Part shown: positions 43,432 through 55,324 of the stretch, piece after piece | How positions within the stretch are numbered: position 1 is the stretch's first letter | Layout of the letters: the number at the start of each line of letters is the position of its first letter | NCBI GenBank assembly: GCA_964016985.1 | Contig: OZ024830.1 | Location: 20,484,387 to 20,548,386, forward strand | Length of the DNA stretch: 64,000 nucleotides | Reading direction: 5' to 3' | Origin: Anodontia alba | Taxonomy: Eukaryota > Mollusca > Bivalvia > Lucinida > Lucinidae | Position numbers and translations under genes: made by a program | Notes under the pieces: generated by a model | What the model saw: only the letters and a program-made list of their open reading frames with translations | What the model was told of the DNA's origin: nothing | The model's database searches: none

Positions 43432-44350
43432 TGTGTCAATATGACACAGATGCCCCCACCCAGGGCCATCCTCACCCAAACACAAGCATTTTGCAAAAAA
43501 TGAAGTTGGCAAAAGGCCATAACTCTCACAGTAATTGGCCGGTTTTACCCTAAATCGAACTGGACCTATATTATATGATTATATACCCATGTAGAAAATA
43601 TAAATCCAATACACTAATCTTTTCAAACGATATCGAAAGTAGACCATTTTCGAAGTTGGAAAAGGGCCATAACTCACAAAATAATTGGTGGATTTTATGC
43701 TAAATCAAACTTGACCTATATTTTATGTATTATATAGTTGTGTATAAAATATGAATCCAACACACTAATCTTTTCCAAAGACATTGAAAGGAATCCATTC
43801 TTCGAAGCTGAAAAAGTGTCATAACTCCCACAATAATTGACGGATTTTACCCATAATTGAACTTGACCTCTATTTTATGATCATATACCAGTGTATTAAA
43901 TATGTATCCAATATTTTCAAAAGATATCAATGGGGAAACCATTTTTCAAAGTTGAAAAAGGACCATAACTCCCATAATAATTGGTGGTTTTTACCCTAAA
44001 TCAAACTTGACCTATATTTTGTGATTATTTACCTGTGTATAAAATATGAATCTAATACAATAATCTTTTTAAAAGATATCAAACGGAAACCATTTTTCAA
44101 AGGAAAAAGGGCCATAACACTCAAAAGAACTGGTGGATTTTACCCTTAATCGAACTTGACCTACATTTTATGATTATATACCTGTGTATAAAATTTAAAT
44201 CCAATACACTAATCTTTTCAAAAGATATCAAACGAAAACCATTTTTTTATGTTTGGATGGATGGGACAGACGGATGGACGGGACAGAATTATGTAAGAAC
44301 GGACAGTTGTGATACTATATGCCCCCACATTCAAAATGGTGGGGGCAAAA
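43432..44350 (+). mobile_element. Shell element P3
   Basis: Head AACTAGAAATGTGTCAATAT-GACACAGATGCCCCC, five or six units of about 150 bp (GGCCATAACTC anchor at 43515, 43665, 43817, 43961, 44110), then GACGGATGGACGGGACAG and tail ATGCCCCCAC..GTGGGGGCA. Confidence 0.88.
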
Positions 44351-44863
44351 TTTCTTGTATCCAGTATCTGGAATGAAAGCATTGCAAAATGCATGGAATT
44401 GGAGTGCCACTATAGACCTAAGAAAGACAGATATAAAACAGCAAAATAAGAATACATGTATTAACTGACTTACTTTTGTTTTTGAAGATATCAACAATAC
44501 AAAATGGAAACAAGAAGTAAAACGAATGTGTTTGAATGGTATAACCTGCAGCAGAACTCATCAGGAAAAAAATCCAAAGAACTGCAATGTTAATAGATCA
44601 TTTTCTGTTTTATTAATATAATTAATTATGTATATGAATATTTCGGCTGATATTGTAAGCTAGCGTCCATATTTACCAAGGGCACAACTCTCGCAAGTGT
44701 AATATGATTGGTTTCCTTTTGATAGCACATGACAAAATTCCTATGCTCAAATACCTTAGATAAAGCACAGCCAGAAATATGAAGACAAATTAGGAACAAC
44801 ACGAGCAGGGATGTTAGAAATTAAAAATACAAAAAGAGAACAAAAATCAGAGACTCAGTTATC
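44351..44863. other. Unassigned sequence
   Basis: No repeat ends or exon-like segments recognised. Confidence 0.4.
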
Positions 44864-45089
44864 TTAACCCATTGAAGACTGGAGACCCCTAAACGAATAA
44901 CTGGCAAACTGCAAACGCAGATCAAATACCACAGAATGCAGCATCTGATCAGGATCTCCACTGTTTGCAAATAATTCAACCATTTTTCTTTAGGATTATC
45001 TGTATCATATAGCCTGACATACCTAAAATCGAAAATGGACTCTTCCAATATAAAGAGTGGGAGAGTTTATTCAGTCTTTAATGGGTTAA
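44864..45089. mobile_element. MITE family E, copy 2
   Basis: TTAACCCATTGAAGACTGGA start, CAGTCTTTAATGGGTTAA end; shared core decayed (GCAAACGCAGATCAAATACC..CAGGATCTCCACTGTTTGC). Confidence 0.82.
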
Positions 45090-45215
45090 GCTCTTCATAT
45101 TTGAGAAGCTGCCATTTGCTCCCTAGCACTGGCGAATGTCGATTTTCGAAGTAACTTGAATGGGCTCAATTAGGATAATAAAAATATAATCTGCAATTAC
45201 AATGGGACAGTAAGG
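45090..45215 (+). repeat. Direct repeat, left copy (pair with 52990-53130)
   Basis: TCTTCATAT, CCCTAGCA, GAAGTAACTTGAATGGGCTC and AAAATATAATCTGCA occur in the same order and orientation at 52990-53130, with roughly 75% identity over the best 60 bp by eye. Confidence 0.6.
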
Positions 45216-45267
45216 GGAGACCTTTTTCAATTGTCACATGGCACTTAACCATGTCATGCTGAATAAA

Positions 45268-46266
45268 TTAAAAGCAATATTCCTGACCAGTACTTCAAAA
45301 ATGTGACCTCTAGAGTGTAAACAAGAATTTCCTTTGATTTTGCCTGGTGACCTAGTTTTTGACCCAAGTGACCCAGTTTCAAACCTGACCTAGAAATCAT
45401 CAAAGCAAATATTCATGATGACTACTTAAAAAATGTGACCTCTAGGTAGTGTTAACAAGATTTTCCTTTGATTTGGTCTGGTGAACTAACTTCTGATCCT
45501 GAGTGACCCAGTTTCAAAGTCAACCTAAAGAACATCAAGACAAACAATTTGAGCATGATTCATGATGATTGCTTCAAAAATGTGACCTCCAGAGAGTTAA
45601 CAAGGTTTTCCTTTGATTTGGCCTGGTGACCTAATTTTTGACTCCAAGTGACCCAGTTTCAAAGTCAACCTAAAGAACATCAAGACAAACAATTTGAGCA
45701 GGAGTTATGATGATTGCTTCAAAAATGTGACCTAAAAAGTGTTAACAAGGTCTTCCTTTCATTTGGCCCAGTGACCTAGTTTTTGACCCCAGTGACCCAG
45801 TTTCAAACCTGACCTAGAAACCATCAAGACAAACATTCTGAACAAGATTCATGATGATTGCTTCAAAAATATGACCTCTAGAATGTTAACAAGGTTTTCT
45901 TTTGATTTAACTTGGTTATCTAGTTTTGGACCCCAAGTGACCCAGTTTCATACCTGACCTAGAAATCATCAAGACAAACATTTTGAGCTAGATTTATGAT
46001 GATTACTTCAAAATTGTGACCTCTTGAGTGTTAACAAGATTTTTCTTTGATTTGACCAGGTGACCTAGTTTTTGACCCCAAGTAACCCAGTGTCGAACTT
46101 GACCTAGATTTCATATAGGGAAACATTCTGAGCAAGTTTTGATTAAGATTGGGTCATAACTGTGACCTCTTGAGTGTTAACAAACTAATTGTTGACGATG
46201 GACGATGAACGACTGACAGAGGGTGATCACAATAGCTCACCATGAGCTTTTCTTCAGGTGAGCTAA
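45268..46266 (+). mobile_element. Hairpin-ended satellite element H5 (head truncated)
   Basis: Seven or so units of the 145-bp satellite in H1 orientation (TGACCTAGTTTTTGACCCC, ATGTGACCTCTAGAGTG), then GACGATGGACGATGAACGAC and the tail AATAGCTCACCATGAGC..CAGGTGAGCTAAAA. Confidence 0.85.
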
Positions 46267-46494
46267 AATCTAAAAGGTTGCCTTTGGAAATAAAGAACAT
46301 GCAAAAGAACAAAAATGAAATTTTCAAATGTAAAATTTGTTTTAATGAGCATACTGACCAAATATTTTACTTATTGCTAATCCCTGTTAGCTCCTGACAG
46401 AAATTAGGTATGATCAGAACTGGAGCGTTCCACATGTCTATACCATCGGAGTCTTCTCTCCTTCAGAAAGAGGTCCAGATCCTCAATGCCAAGC

Positions 46495-46565
46495 CGCACA
46501 AGTAGCGAAATCAAAAGAAAACCTTGTTAACATTCTAGAAGTCATATTTTTGAAACAAAGGCATG
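46495..46565 (-). repeat. Fragment resembling the 145-bp satellite
   Basis: GAAATCAAAAGAAAACCTTG / TTAACATTCTAGAAGTCATA matches the plus-strand H2 array unit. It sits at the broken 3' end of the DIRS recombinase. Confidence 0.5.
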
Positions 46566-47228
46566 AATTTCACTGACACGTCTGGCTGTAGCCATAGTGA
46601 GCAGGAAAGCTGTTTTCATAGATAAGTGTAACAAAGAAGACTTGTTCATAGGTTCGAATGGATCTTTGCATAAGTATGTGAGAATAAAAGCTAGATCACA
46701 TTTTGGGGCAAGTGATCTACTGGAAGGTCTTCACATTTGAAATGACTCGAAATGATAGGATGTTTTCCTATATTCATTTTGGACCTGAATTTCAAGGTGT
46801 TACATACTACTGTGTAACCTTTGATAGTGCTAACTTGACAATTCTTATCTCTAAATAGATATATCAAGAAGTCAGCAATTACATTTGGAGAGGCCTTGAA
46901 TAGGATCAATTTTCCTCCGATTTGCCCAATTGGTAAACACCTCCCACTTTGCATCATAGACCTTTCTCATGGAAGCTCTTCTACCTTCAGAGACTTAGTC
47001 TGCAACTTTCTTTGAAAACTTTCTATTTCTGATGGATAATTCCCATGTGTGAAGTGTTCGAAGTTGAGGATTTTGATGCAGAAATCTTCCTTGTAATTGT
47101 TCCAGGTCTGGTATTACTGGAAGAGTTATGGGTGAAGATATTAACAGATTTAGAAATTCTGGGAACCATGGTATGTTAACCATAGAGAATACCCAGTATT
47201 TGGCTTGCAACGAAGAATGTGCTTTTTT
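46540..47228 (-). pseudogene. DIRS tyrosine recombinase region, broken
   Basis: Resumes the linker (YWVFSMVNIPWFPEFLNLLI, LPVIPDLEQLQGRFLHQNPQ), then the recombinase N-terminal part (IADFLIYLFRDK, STIKGY) and the start of the catalytic part (MKTAFLLTMATARRVSEIHA, with Arg and the SEIHA box typical of DIRS recombinases). The rest, including the later catalytic His/Arg/Tyr, is absent or unrecognisable before 46400. Stops and frameshifts throughout. Confidence 0.82.
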
Positions 47229-48180
47229 CACTTCTGATGTATATAATAATCACAATTTATGGTCGTGTCAAAAAGTCTGTAATGCCCTTGTTTATCTTTT
47301 GGATAATATTTTTATTAGATTTGGAACTAAACTTTATAGACAAACTATTGGTATTCCGATGGGAACTAATTGTGCTCCTCTTGTTGCAGATTTGTTTCTT
47401 TTTTGTTATGAGAGAGATTTCATGAAGTCTCTCTCAAGTGAAAATCAGGCTGACATTATTGAGGCTTTCAATTCAACTTCAAGATACCTTGACAATTTAT
47501 TAAATATTGACAATATTTACTTTGACCAAATGGTGGACGGGATATACCCTACAGAACTCCAATTAAATAGAGCAAATTCTTCTGATACCGAGGCACCTTT
47601 TTTGGATTTGAATCTATGTATATCTAATGGTACAGTTTCCACCAAAATTTATGATAAATGGGATGATTTTGATTTTGATATAGTCAATTTCCCTTTTCTG
47701 GATGGCGATGTCCACCGGCGTACCTCATATGGGGTATACATATCTCAACTTATAAGATTCGCCAGAGCTTCTTCAAATCTTAATGACTTTAACTACCATA
47801 ATTAAGCCCTTACTGCCAAACTTCTTAGGCAGGGCTATCGTTATTTTAAACTTCGTAAGGCGTTTTCGAAATTTTATTGCAGACACAGTGCCTTGTTAGA
47901 AAAATATAGCATCAGTCTGAAAACACTCCTGCAACAAGGTATATTGGAACCAGAATTTTACGGTGACTTAGTGTACAGATTTAGAAAATATTGTAGGTAA
48001 ATCTAACTTTTCGGAGCAATTCAGAAAACTTATTTATAAAAGAATTGGCTATAGCCTGGATATTATGCGGCAGACTGCATGCCTAGTTGTCAACCCAATC
48101 ATTGTTGATGGCTATGTTTCACTCTTTAATTGCACGACGGCGGTTCGGGCCTCAGACTCAATGACGGCCTCTTCGTAAAA
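47228..48180 (+). pseudogene. Second reverse transcriptase (GIPMG/YLDN type) inserted in the DIRS element
   Basis: The frame to 47805 contains LYRQTIGIPMGTNCAPLVAD and, about 40 residues on, SRYLDNLLNID. The RT active site normally reads YLDD; here the second Asp is Asn (residue 123 counted from the Met at 47128). After the stop at 47803 the same protein continues (LTAKLLRQGYRYFKLRKAFS, LLQQGILEPEFYGDLVYRF) and, shifted, to CLVVNPIIVDGY and TTAVRASDSMTA near 48175. I recall near-identical RTs in many marine invertebrates; Penelope-like or another non-LTR type is possible and I did not settle which. The first 31 codons of the open frame are antisense DIRS sequence. Confidence 0.85.
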
Positions 48181-48757
48181 CAGTGGGTTGGGGCTTGACG
48201 ATATGTCTTTGGCTTGGCCCGCCATGGTTCAACTATTGGTTTTCATTTACTCTGGCATACAGTAGAATTAGCCACGAGTACTCGTCTTTGTTTATTATAG
48301 TGATTAATTTGATTTTTATGTTTTCGCTTTGATGCACTGACTGAGTTGGGAGCCTTTATGCGAACCGAATTTTTACATATTTCTGTATTAAGAGTAGCAT
48401 CGGGACCCAGGGTGAAGTTAGCTAGCTGTAAAAGTGCTTTAAACCCCCCGGTGGTTTGCTCTACCGATCGTTCTAAGGCGGTGGTCCTGGTGTTAGTCTT
48501 ACTCTTTGTTGCTTTGTGGTTTATTCTACGAGGCAATTTGTTGTATGTCTTTCCGTGTGTCATTTTGTTCTTGCGTTTTTCAGTCCTTTTAGTATTGCGA
48601 TTACCTCGCTTGGGGAAGAGAGAGCTAATCTTAGTGCTTTTCGTACGTTTGTTCGGTTTGTGCTTGTTTAGATTTATCGGTTTCCTCTTCCTCTTGGGAT
48701 CTGGAAAGGGCTGCGGTTTGTGCTTGTGGCACTCCCTGGACTTTTCTCTTACCTTTT
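48181..48757 (+). mobile_element. 3' part of the inserted reverse-transcriptase element
   Basis: Lies between the end of the recognisable RT protein and the point where DIRS coding resumes, so it must belong to the insertion. It has a 147-codon plus-strand frame (low-complexity Leu/Val/Phe) and a 106-codon Lys/Arg-rich minus-strand frame; I recognise neither. Confidence 0.5.
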
Positions 48758-49079
48758 GTGCTATAAGTACAACTTTGCACTGTGACTGACAAATTTTTGG
48801 AAGTACAGCTTGAATAAGATGAAATGGAGGAAAGGCATAAGCATGGCTGCGATTCTAGTCCATTGACAGTGCATCTACTGCTAGTGCTTTCTCATCTGGA
48901 ATTTGTGACACACATACTGGCAATCTGTGACTGAGACGTGTTGCAAATAGATCTATGCTGGGAAATTTGGTCATGTGAAAAATTGCATTTGCAGTTGACT
49001 GACTGAGTGACCAGTCTGTTGAGATCAGTTTGTTTGTTCTAGACAGATGGTTGCCCGAAAATCTTTCTGACTGCAACAC
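48757..49079 (-). pseudogene. DIRS RNase H C-terminal/linker region
   Basis: IDLFATRLSHRLPVCVSQIP, then DALSMDW and, in the following frame, HAYAFPPFHLIQAVLPKICQ continuing to KVVLIAQ, a conserved stretch after DIRS RNase H. It stops abruptly at about 48757, where the inserted element begins. Confidence 0.8.
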
Positions 49080-49530
49080 ATGTCTTGTTTTGATAACACC
49101 AAATGAGTGTGTTGCACACTTCTAGACAGAATCTGGGGAGTGAGTTCCGCCTTGTCGTTGAAGATAAGCTATAACAGTTGTGTTGTCTGTAGAGACTAAG
49201 ACTGCTGAATTGATTATGTGATGGTGTGGTTGTTTCAAGGCAAGAGTTGTGGCCATCCTTTCTAGAAGATTTGTAATTATGGAGTTGTGATTGGTCTTGA
49301 GTCCAAAGGCCATGAACTAATAGACCCTTTGGTTCCAGATAAGCTCCCCAACCAGTCTGACTGGCATCTGTGAATAACTGGTGAGAAGGAAGAGGGTTCT
49401 TGATAGGAACAACTTTTAGGTAAATTTGACGATTGTTCCACCAAATGAGATGACACTGAATATTGTGTGTTATCTTGATTTGGTAGTGAAGCAGAAGAAT
49501 ATGAGGTCTCCATTGCTCAATAAGAGACAT
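49039..49530 (-). pseudogene. DIRS RNase H domain, frameshifted
   Basis: LFTDASQTGWGAYLEP gives the first RNase H Asp in the usual context. After one frameshift comes LVSTDNTTVIAYLQRQGG, the later Asp-containing motif. Intervening bases code LALKQPHHHI in yet another frame. Confidence 0.85.
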
Positions 49531-49699
49531 TTGTAATGGTCTGAGATGAAGTCTTCCTAGAATTACAAAGTCTGCTGCTGCACTGAGTTTTTCCCAAAAG
49601 AGACTGGAATAATCTGGTTGTGACTCTTATTTTGGGAAGAAAAAGACTGATTGTCTCTAAAAGAGCTTGAATCCTGTCTTGAGGAATTTTGACTATGTT

Positions 49700-50434
49700 A
49701 GGTGAGTGAGAAATTCCATCCCTATAAAAGTGAATTTCTGGGATGGAATCAGAGCTGACTTTTCTTGATTGATTATCAGTCCTAGCTTTACAATCAAATG
49801 AATAATGAATTGTCTGCGTTCCAAGAGAACTAGACAGTTATGGTTTCTTGAGTGGGTCATCAAGATACAGAAAAAGGGTAATAGCTTTCCTGTGAAGCTG
49901 AGATGCTATTACTTTCATGAGATGAGTGAACACATATTGACTTGTTGACAGGCCAAATGGTAGAGCTCTGAAAAGGAAGATTTTGTCCTTCAGAGAAAAT
50001 CAGAGATATTTGCAAGGTGTTGTATGTATCTGGACATGCAAATGTGACTGTCAGATCCAATTAAAATGCTCAGTTGTTGGGATGAGTTGAATTTCTGACT
50101 GTTTTTTTTTTTTATAATTCTCCATTCTGAAGCCTTGTATTAGAAAAAAATTGTTCAGATTGGAAAGATCTATTATGAGCCTCATTTTTCCATTCTTTTT
50201 TGGAACAAGAAATATTCTTGAATAATATCCTGGAGATTCCAGAAGCACTTCCTCCACTGCCCTCTTTTGTAGGAGACTGTTGACTTCTTCTAATTCTGGC
50301 CTTTTGGTTTGTTGGAAGAAAATGGGGTCTTTTGAAAAAGGGAATATTTCCTTGAATGGGATTTTGTATCCTCTTTCCACAATACAGAGGGCCCATTTGT
50401 CATCTGTGACTTTGTGCCAATTAAGGCCAACCAT
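49700..50434 (-). pseudogene. DIRS reverse transcriptase, broken
   Basis: Fingers region ELEEVNSLLQKRAVEEVLLE, then SPGYYSRIFLVPKKNGKMRL, then DLSNLNNF are the conserved opening of DIRS RTs. After a gap and a frameshift the palm motif appears as FGLSTSPYVFTHLMKVIA and FLYLDD at about 49855-49960 (minus strand, different frame). The segment between lacks the first catalytic Asp block in frame. Dead. Confidence 0.88.
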
Positions 50435-50624
50435 CCTCCTACCCGAGTCTGAGATTGAGGACAGGGCAGTGGAGGTAGTGCATCAAAATTTCTTTTGAGA
50501 GACAGACCCTCTTCTTGAGGGGCCACTTCTGTCCCTTCTGTTAAAACCCCTAGAGAAATCGCCTTGCCAGAGGTTTCCTTGGAGTAAGAAGGTTGTGGTT
50601 TCTGAATTCTAGGATTCTGAGGTC

Positions 50625-52935
50625 TCAGAGTGGGTTTCTTGAATTCAGGTTTGACACTTTTAGATGTAGATGCCTATGGTTTACAACGAGAAGAAGTGAC
50701 TGTTTTGGAAAGTAAGACTTCTTCAGTGTTTCTGCATTTTCTTTGTAAATTTTATCTATTTGACCACCAAAGAGTGAGTCTGAGATGAAAGTAGTTGACC
50801 TAAGGTTCATCTTAGCCATTTCAGATAAAGACTTAGGAGCAGAACCAATGGCAGCATCCCTCCTTGCTTCTTGCATCTCTAATATAAGATAGGAAGCAAT
50901 GAAGCAACTGAATGGTTAATGGTGCATGCTAAAGATTCCAATACTCTGGCTAAGACTTTAATGTGCATTGATTCTTGTTGTAGGCATTTGCATGCTGCAT
51001 ATCAAAAGATGCCTGAATGAGAAAAAACTCTCAGAAGCTCTCTGAGTTGGTTCTCAATAAGGCCCAGGTTCTTAGTGGGCATCTGACAATTGCTAGTGAG
51101 AGAAACTTGTAATTTAGTGGAGTCCAATTCAAGTGGAACTTCTTTGAGTAGGCATTATATTGGCATGAGATTTACAATATGCCATATTGATGAGGTTATT
51201 TTGCTCCTTCTTAGAAACTGTCCAGTCTTCTGACAAAAGATCCTTCTTGTATTGCTTCTGGATGAAATTCATCATGCTAGAAAGGATCTGAGATTATGGC
51301 AACAAAATAGACTTTCTCTTTTGTTTCTTTAAGTCCTCTCCAATACTGACTTTAGATCTTTGAGGTTGAGAAGAAGAATCTGAAACTGACTTCCTTGGAA
51401 ACTTATTGGCCAGAAGTAGTTTGAAAATGTCTTTTATAATTAGAGGAAAACCCATTTTCTCTTTTTCTTGAGTTTCCTCTAAGAAAGATTGTTCTTGAGT
51501 TTCCTCTAAGAAAGATTGTTCTTGAAGGAGATATCTTTCTTGGATTAAAATTCGTTGTCTTTTGCTTGAATAGACAATTTCATCTGTTGTTCTTTCTCAT
51601 TATTCTCTGAATTTGTTTGTGTGTTTTCTTTTGGAAAAGCACATGATTTATCAGAGAAATAAGGATCTTCTCCTTATGTTTCTTCTTGAAGAAGAGCGAG
51701 AAGATGATAAAGATATAGGCCGTTTATGAGATATTTCATGAAAACGCTTAGAAAGAGATCTGGACTGGTGTCTTCTCTTATCATGATGTCTTTTATTAGA
51801 CTGATAGTGAGGAGACGAGGAAGAAGAGTATGAGCTATAATGAGTTCTACTTCTTTTCCTGGAAGAACGATGACTAGAGATCTCCTGGAATGAGACCTAT
51901 GACAAGAGAATAAACTCCTTGATCTAGATCTAGTTCTCTGTCTGGAAGGTCCAGGAATAGTAGAATAGAATAGATATCTGATCTCCAGATGTAGGCTTGA
52001 TGAATGAGAATTTTCAACTTGTCTTGTGAGAAATGTTATTTGTTTAGTAAAAACTGACATCTGTTCGGTGATTTTCCTCTGTCTGTTTAATGTCCAGTGT
52101 CCAGTGGCTGCCCGGGTCTGGTGGATGTTGGTGCCTGGTCAAGTGTCTGGTCCGGAGTGGTGAATGTCCAGTGGATGTCCAGTTGTTGAGTATTGTCTGG
52201 TGTCTGGTGGCTATTTGTTGCCTAGTGTCTGGTGCCAGACATGACATTAGCATTATCTATATGTCCAGTGCTTGTATGGTGTCTGATGGACTGCGCCGTT
52301 TGTCAAGTGCTAATGTTCTGTCCGGTAATAATGGCCTGTTCAATAGACTTAGGCATTTCAGTCACCTTTTGGGACTGAGTTAGCCTTTTGTCTGTAGCTG
52401 GAGCGAGATATACATCTGTAGCATGAGTTCTGGATGATGAGGCATTTAGTGGATTTGGAAGGGAAGCGCTCTTTGATATTGATCGACTGAGCTACTCCTG
52501 CTTCCTTATCCAAAGGAGTATTTGTACCAGAGTGGGACCGTCCAGTACCGGCTTCTACACTGGACCTTTCATTGCCACTTGTCTCTTCAGGAACTTCATT
52601 TCTGTTCTATTTTCTTGAACAAAATCTTGTCTTAGTTGTTGTTTGTGTGACCTTTCGTTGAACCATTTTCTTCTTGTACAATCAACCGTTTTTGAAAAGA
52701 TCTCACTGATGATTCGACCAGTTTTGACAGTAAGAGCACTTTTTATCCATAAAACAAAATGAACAATTAGCACAAGTTGAATGATTATCCCAATAAATCT
52801 TAAAATGTCCGCTATAGCCTTTTATTTGAGACATACAAGTGTAGGATAGAATGGGAAAGAAAAACACACAAAATGGATGAAATTCTTTTATACAGGAAAT
52901 TTTATGAGACGTAAACAAAAGAATTTCTAACATAC
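50625..52935 (-). pseudogene. DIRS gag-like region, broken
   Basis: Near the 5' end a Cys-rich segment reads HSTCANCSFC...KKCSYC.NWSN. Further on comes an Arg/Ser-rich segment (RQRTRSRSRS), then RRDAAIGSAPKSLSEMAKMN / LRSTTFISDSLFG, a block I associate with DIRS gag C-termini. At least four frame changes. At 52084-52250 the plus strand shows a degenerate short repeat (TGTCTGGTG / TGTCCAGTG) within this region. Confidence 0.65.
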
Positions 52936-52989
52936 AATTATGTAAATAAATAAATCAAATCCTGTAAATAAAAGATCACGGTTATATTA

Positions 52990-53130
52990 AGTCTCTTCAT
53001 ATGCAGCAAAGTATTTGCAAAGCTGCATACACCCCCTAGCATCAGCTTAAGCGGTATTAAGTTTTCAAGGTAACTAGAATGCACTCAATTATGCCAAAGG
53101 AAATACAAATATAATCTGCATTATGGTAAA
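52990..53130 (+). repeat. Direct repeat, right copy (pair with 45090-45215)
   Basis: Same ordered blocks as the left copy; it lies just outside the 5' end of the DIRS element. Confidence 0.6.
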
Positions 53131-53379
53131 AAACATTATCACTGGACACTGTAGCATAAACAAAGAATGGCCAATCAGGTATTGGTCATTACATATGAAA
53201 TAAAGGCCCTTTTCTCAAAATAATTTAACTGAGCCCATTCATAAGCTGTTACATGTTTAATTTTAACATAAAGGCAACAGTTTTGTTGGTGTGCAATGAT
53301 TTACTTCTGTATTAACATTAGAATGCTGAATTCCATTATCAATAGATGACATTTTGAATTATTGCAATAACTCATGATA

Positions 53380-53497
53380 AGATATTTCTCTTATTTCTCC
53401 ATGGAAACATATATTGTGGGTACTCATTAGGAGCACCTTAGTGAGGCGCTTCTAAAGAGTATCCACAAAATATGTTTTTATAGTAAAATAAGAAAAA
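53380..53497. repeat. Foldback D3 copy
   Basis: ACATATATTGTGGGTACTCA..GAGTATCCACAAAATATG between TTATTTCTCCATGGAA and its inverse. Confidence 0.8.
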
Positions 53498-53734
53498 ATG
53501 CAAAATTTATTGACTGGAGAATAATTGCTTTAACTTGCGCTATGTATTAATTCTTATTATGAGTCCAAGAAAACAGGGATTCAAGTTTCATTCAAACTTT
53601 CTCAGTTGGAGGTAATCTGAATGAGGTGTTTAGCCCTTTTTTTCTGAAAAAAAAAAGAAAAGAGTAAAATGGCCCATCTGCAAGCTGCTGTTTTCACTAC
53701 AGCACGTCAAAGGTTCAAGTAGCAGAAGTTCTAG

Positions 53735-54096
53735 TAATTATTATAGCTCAGTAACAACTAGACTTTGAGTTACTGAAGACAGATAACCTGCAGTTTAATG
53801 AGTAATGGACAAGTTCTGAAGAAAGATTACCAACAGTTTTAAGGGAGTAACAGACAAGGAGTTATTGAAAACGGATTACCTGTAGTTATAAGGGCATAAA
53901 AGACAAGGAGTTACTTCGAATAAGATTACCTTCAGTTTTAAAGGAGTAACAGACAAAGAATTATTGAAGACTGATTACCTACAATTTAAATAAAGTGACA
54001 GACAAGGAACAATTAAAGACAAATTGTCTACACTTTTAATGCCATAACAGATAAGGAATTACTGAGAACAGATTACTTGCAGTTTTAAGAGAGTAA
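53735..54096 (+). repeat. Tandem repeat, about 58-bp unit, 6-7 copies
   Basis: Unit 'GAGTAACAGACAAGGA' + 'TTATTGAAGACAGATTACC' + TGCAGTTTTAAGG repeated with substitutions and small indels. Confidence 0.85.
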
Positions 54097-54256
54097 CAAG
54101 TTTTTTAATTCTCTGGAACTCTTTTCCAAGCAAGTGACATATTTGATTTTGCTAAGCATGGATCCAGTTGCATTTAAACCAGGTAATATAAGGAAACAGG
54201 GACAGATCCAGGATGATTTCTGGGAGGAAGGGGGTGGGGTTCTATTTGATAAAATT

Positions 54257-54451
54257 ACCGTATTTATGTATTTGGACAGACAGACCTTAGCAAAAAGTGT
54301 AGACCCAGATCAGGCTCCACAGAGCATCTGATCAGGGTCTACACTGTTTGCAACTCATTCAGCAATTTTACACACACTTACATGCAGTAAAATGGACTTG
54401 TTGAAGAGTATAAGGTAAAGAGCAAGGATGTGAATATTTAGTGTAAATAAG
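54257..54451. mobile_element. MITE family B copy
   Basis: TACCGTATTTATGTATTTGG start, GAATATTTAGTGTAAATAAG end, core AGTGTAGACCCAGATCAGGC..GGGTCTACACTGTTTGC. Confidence 0.8.
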
Positions 54452-54784
54452 GAATTCCAAATTTATCAAATTCACCCAAAATTTCCCATGAAATGAAATA
54501 TATTCTGAGTCAAAGGGGTTTCAACCGAACTCCCCGAACCTCCTATGAATCCGCCCCTGTGAAAACTTGGGAAAATATGTGAGCAGTAATACGAGAAATG
54601 TACAGTAGGACATGAATGCCCACTGAACATTCTGATCAACAAGCACATCCACACAGTCTTTGCTTGTCTGCCTTAAAAAAAAAAACAGGGATCCATGGCT
54701 ACTCACAATGTGTCCAGTAAAGACTCTGATCAGATTGCATGGGTGCACAGGCTGATCTGGGTCTCTATTTGTTTGAATTCTTGT

Positions 54785-54993
54785 TTAACACTTTGCATGC
54801 TGGGTAAAACTTCAGCAGACGATATTTTGAAATATTTTCTTATTTTTTCTAGAAAATACAATTTGACACTTCATGCAAATTGTCTCCCAAGGAGACAATT
54901 TGCATGAAGTGTCAAATTCTATTTTCTAGGAAAAAATAAGAAAAATATCATCAGTTTGTCATCTGCTGAATCTGCCCAGAGTGGTAAGGGTTA
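54785..54993. mobile_element. MITE family M copy, long perfect hairpin
   Basis: Outer arms ACACTTTGCATGCTGGGTAA and GCCCAGAGTGGTAAGGG; central hairpin TTTGACACTTCATGCAAATT-GTCTCC-CAAG-GGAGAC and inverse, near perfect for about 45 bp per arm. Confidence 0.85.
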
Positions 54994-55190
54994 TGACACA
55001 TCAGCTCATCTTGTGGTTATTTTGTTGTCTCTCAGAGAAAGGGAGAAAAGGGACAGAAAGCTAGTAGAAGAAAGGAAAGAGAGAAAAGTGGGTGAAAGGA
55101 AAGTGAAATACAGTGATGAAACAGAAGAAATACTAACATATCCCCTTTCTCAACCTGCTGCAAGTACACCACAAACTCTTTATACATGTA
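54994..55190 (+). repeat. GA-rich dispersed repeat, copy 2
   Basis: ACACATCAGCTCATCTTGTG then CTCTCAGAGAAAGGGAGAAA, matching 8050-8200 in order. Confidence 0.6.
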
Positions 55191-55324
55191 ACACTATTGC
55201 TCAGACCCAAAGCAAAATCCATGTAAGCTAAACAACCATGTTGTATCCAAACACAACTGAGTACACCACAACCTCTATATAACACTATTGCTGGGATCCA
55301 AAGCAAAAAACATGTTAGCTAAAC

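Larger units (their letters stand above)
46400..52940 (-). mobile_element. DIRS-type retrotransposon, decayed, split by an insertion
   Basis: Minus-strand order gag-like, reverse transcriptase, RNase H, tyrosine recombinase is the DIRS order. Reading frames are broken in many places. The element is split at about 48757 by a plus-strand reverse-transcriptase insertion and resumes at about 47225. DIRS elements integrate by a tyrosine recombinase instead of an integrase and so leave no target duplication. Termini not resolved. Confidence 0.85.

Noticed and set aside
48346..48789. 147-codon plus-strand and 106-codon minus-strand frames
   Set aside because: Low-complexity, overlapping each other, and located in the inserted retroelement; kept only as a non-coding part of that element.
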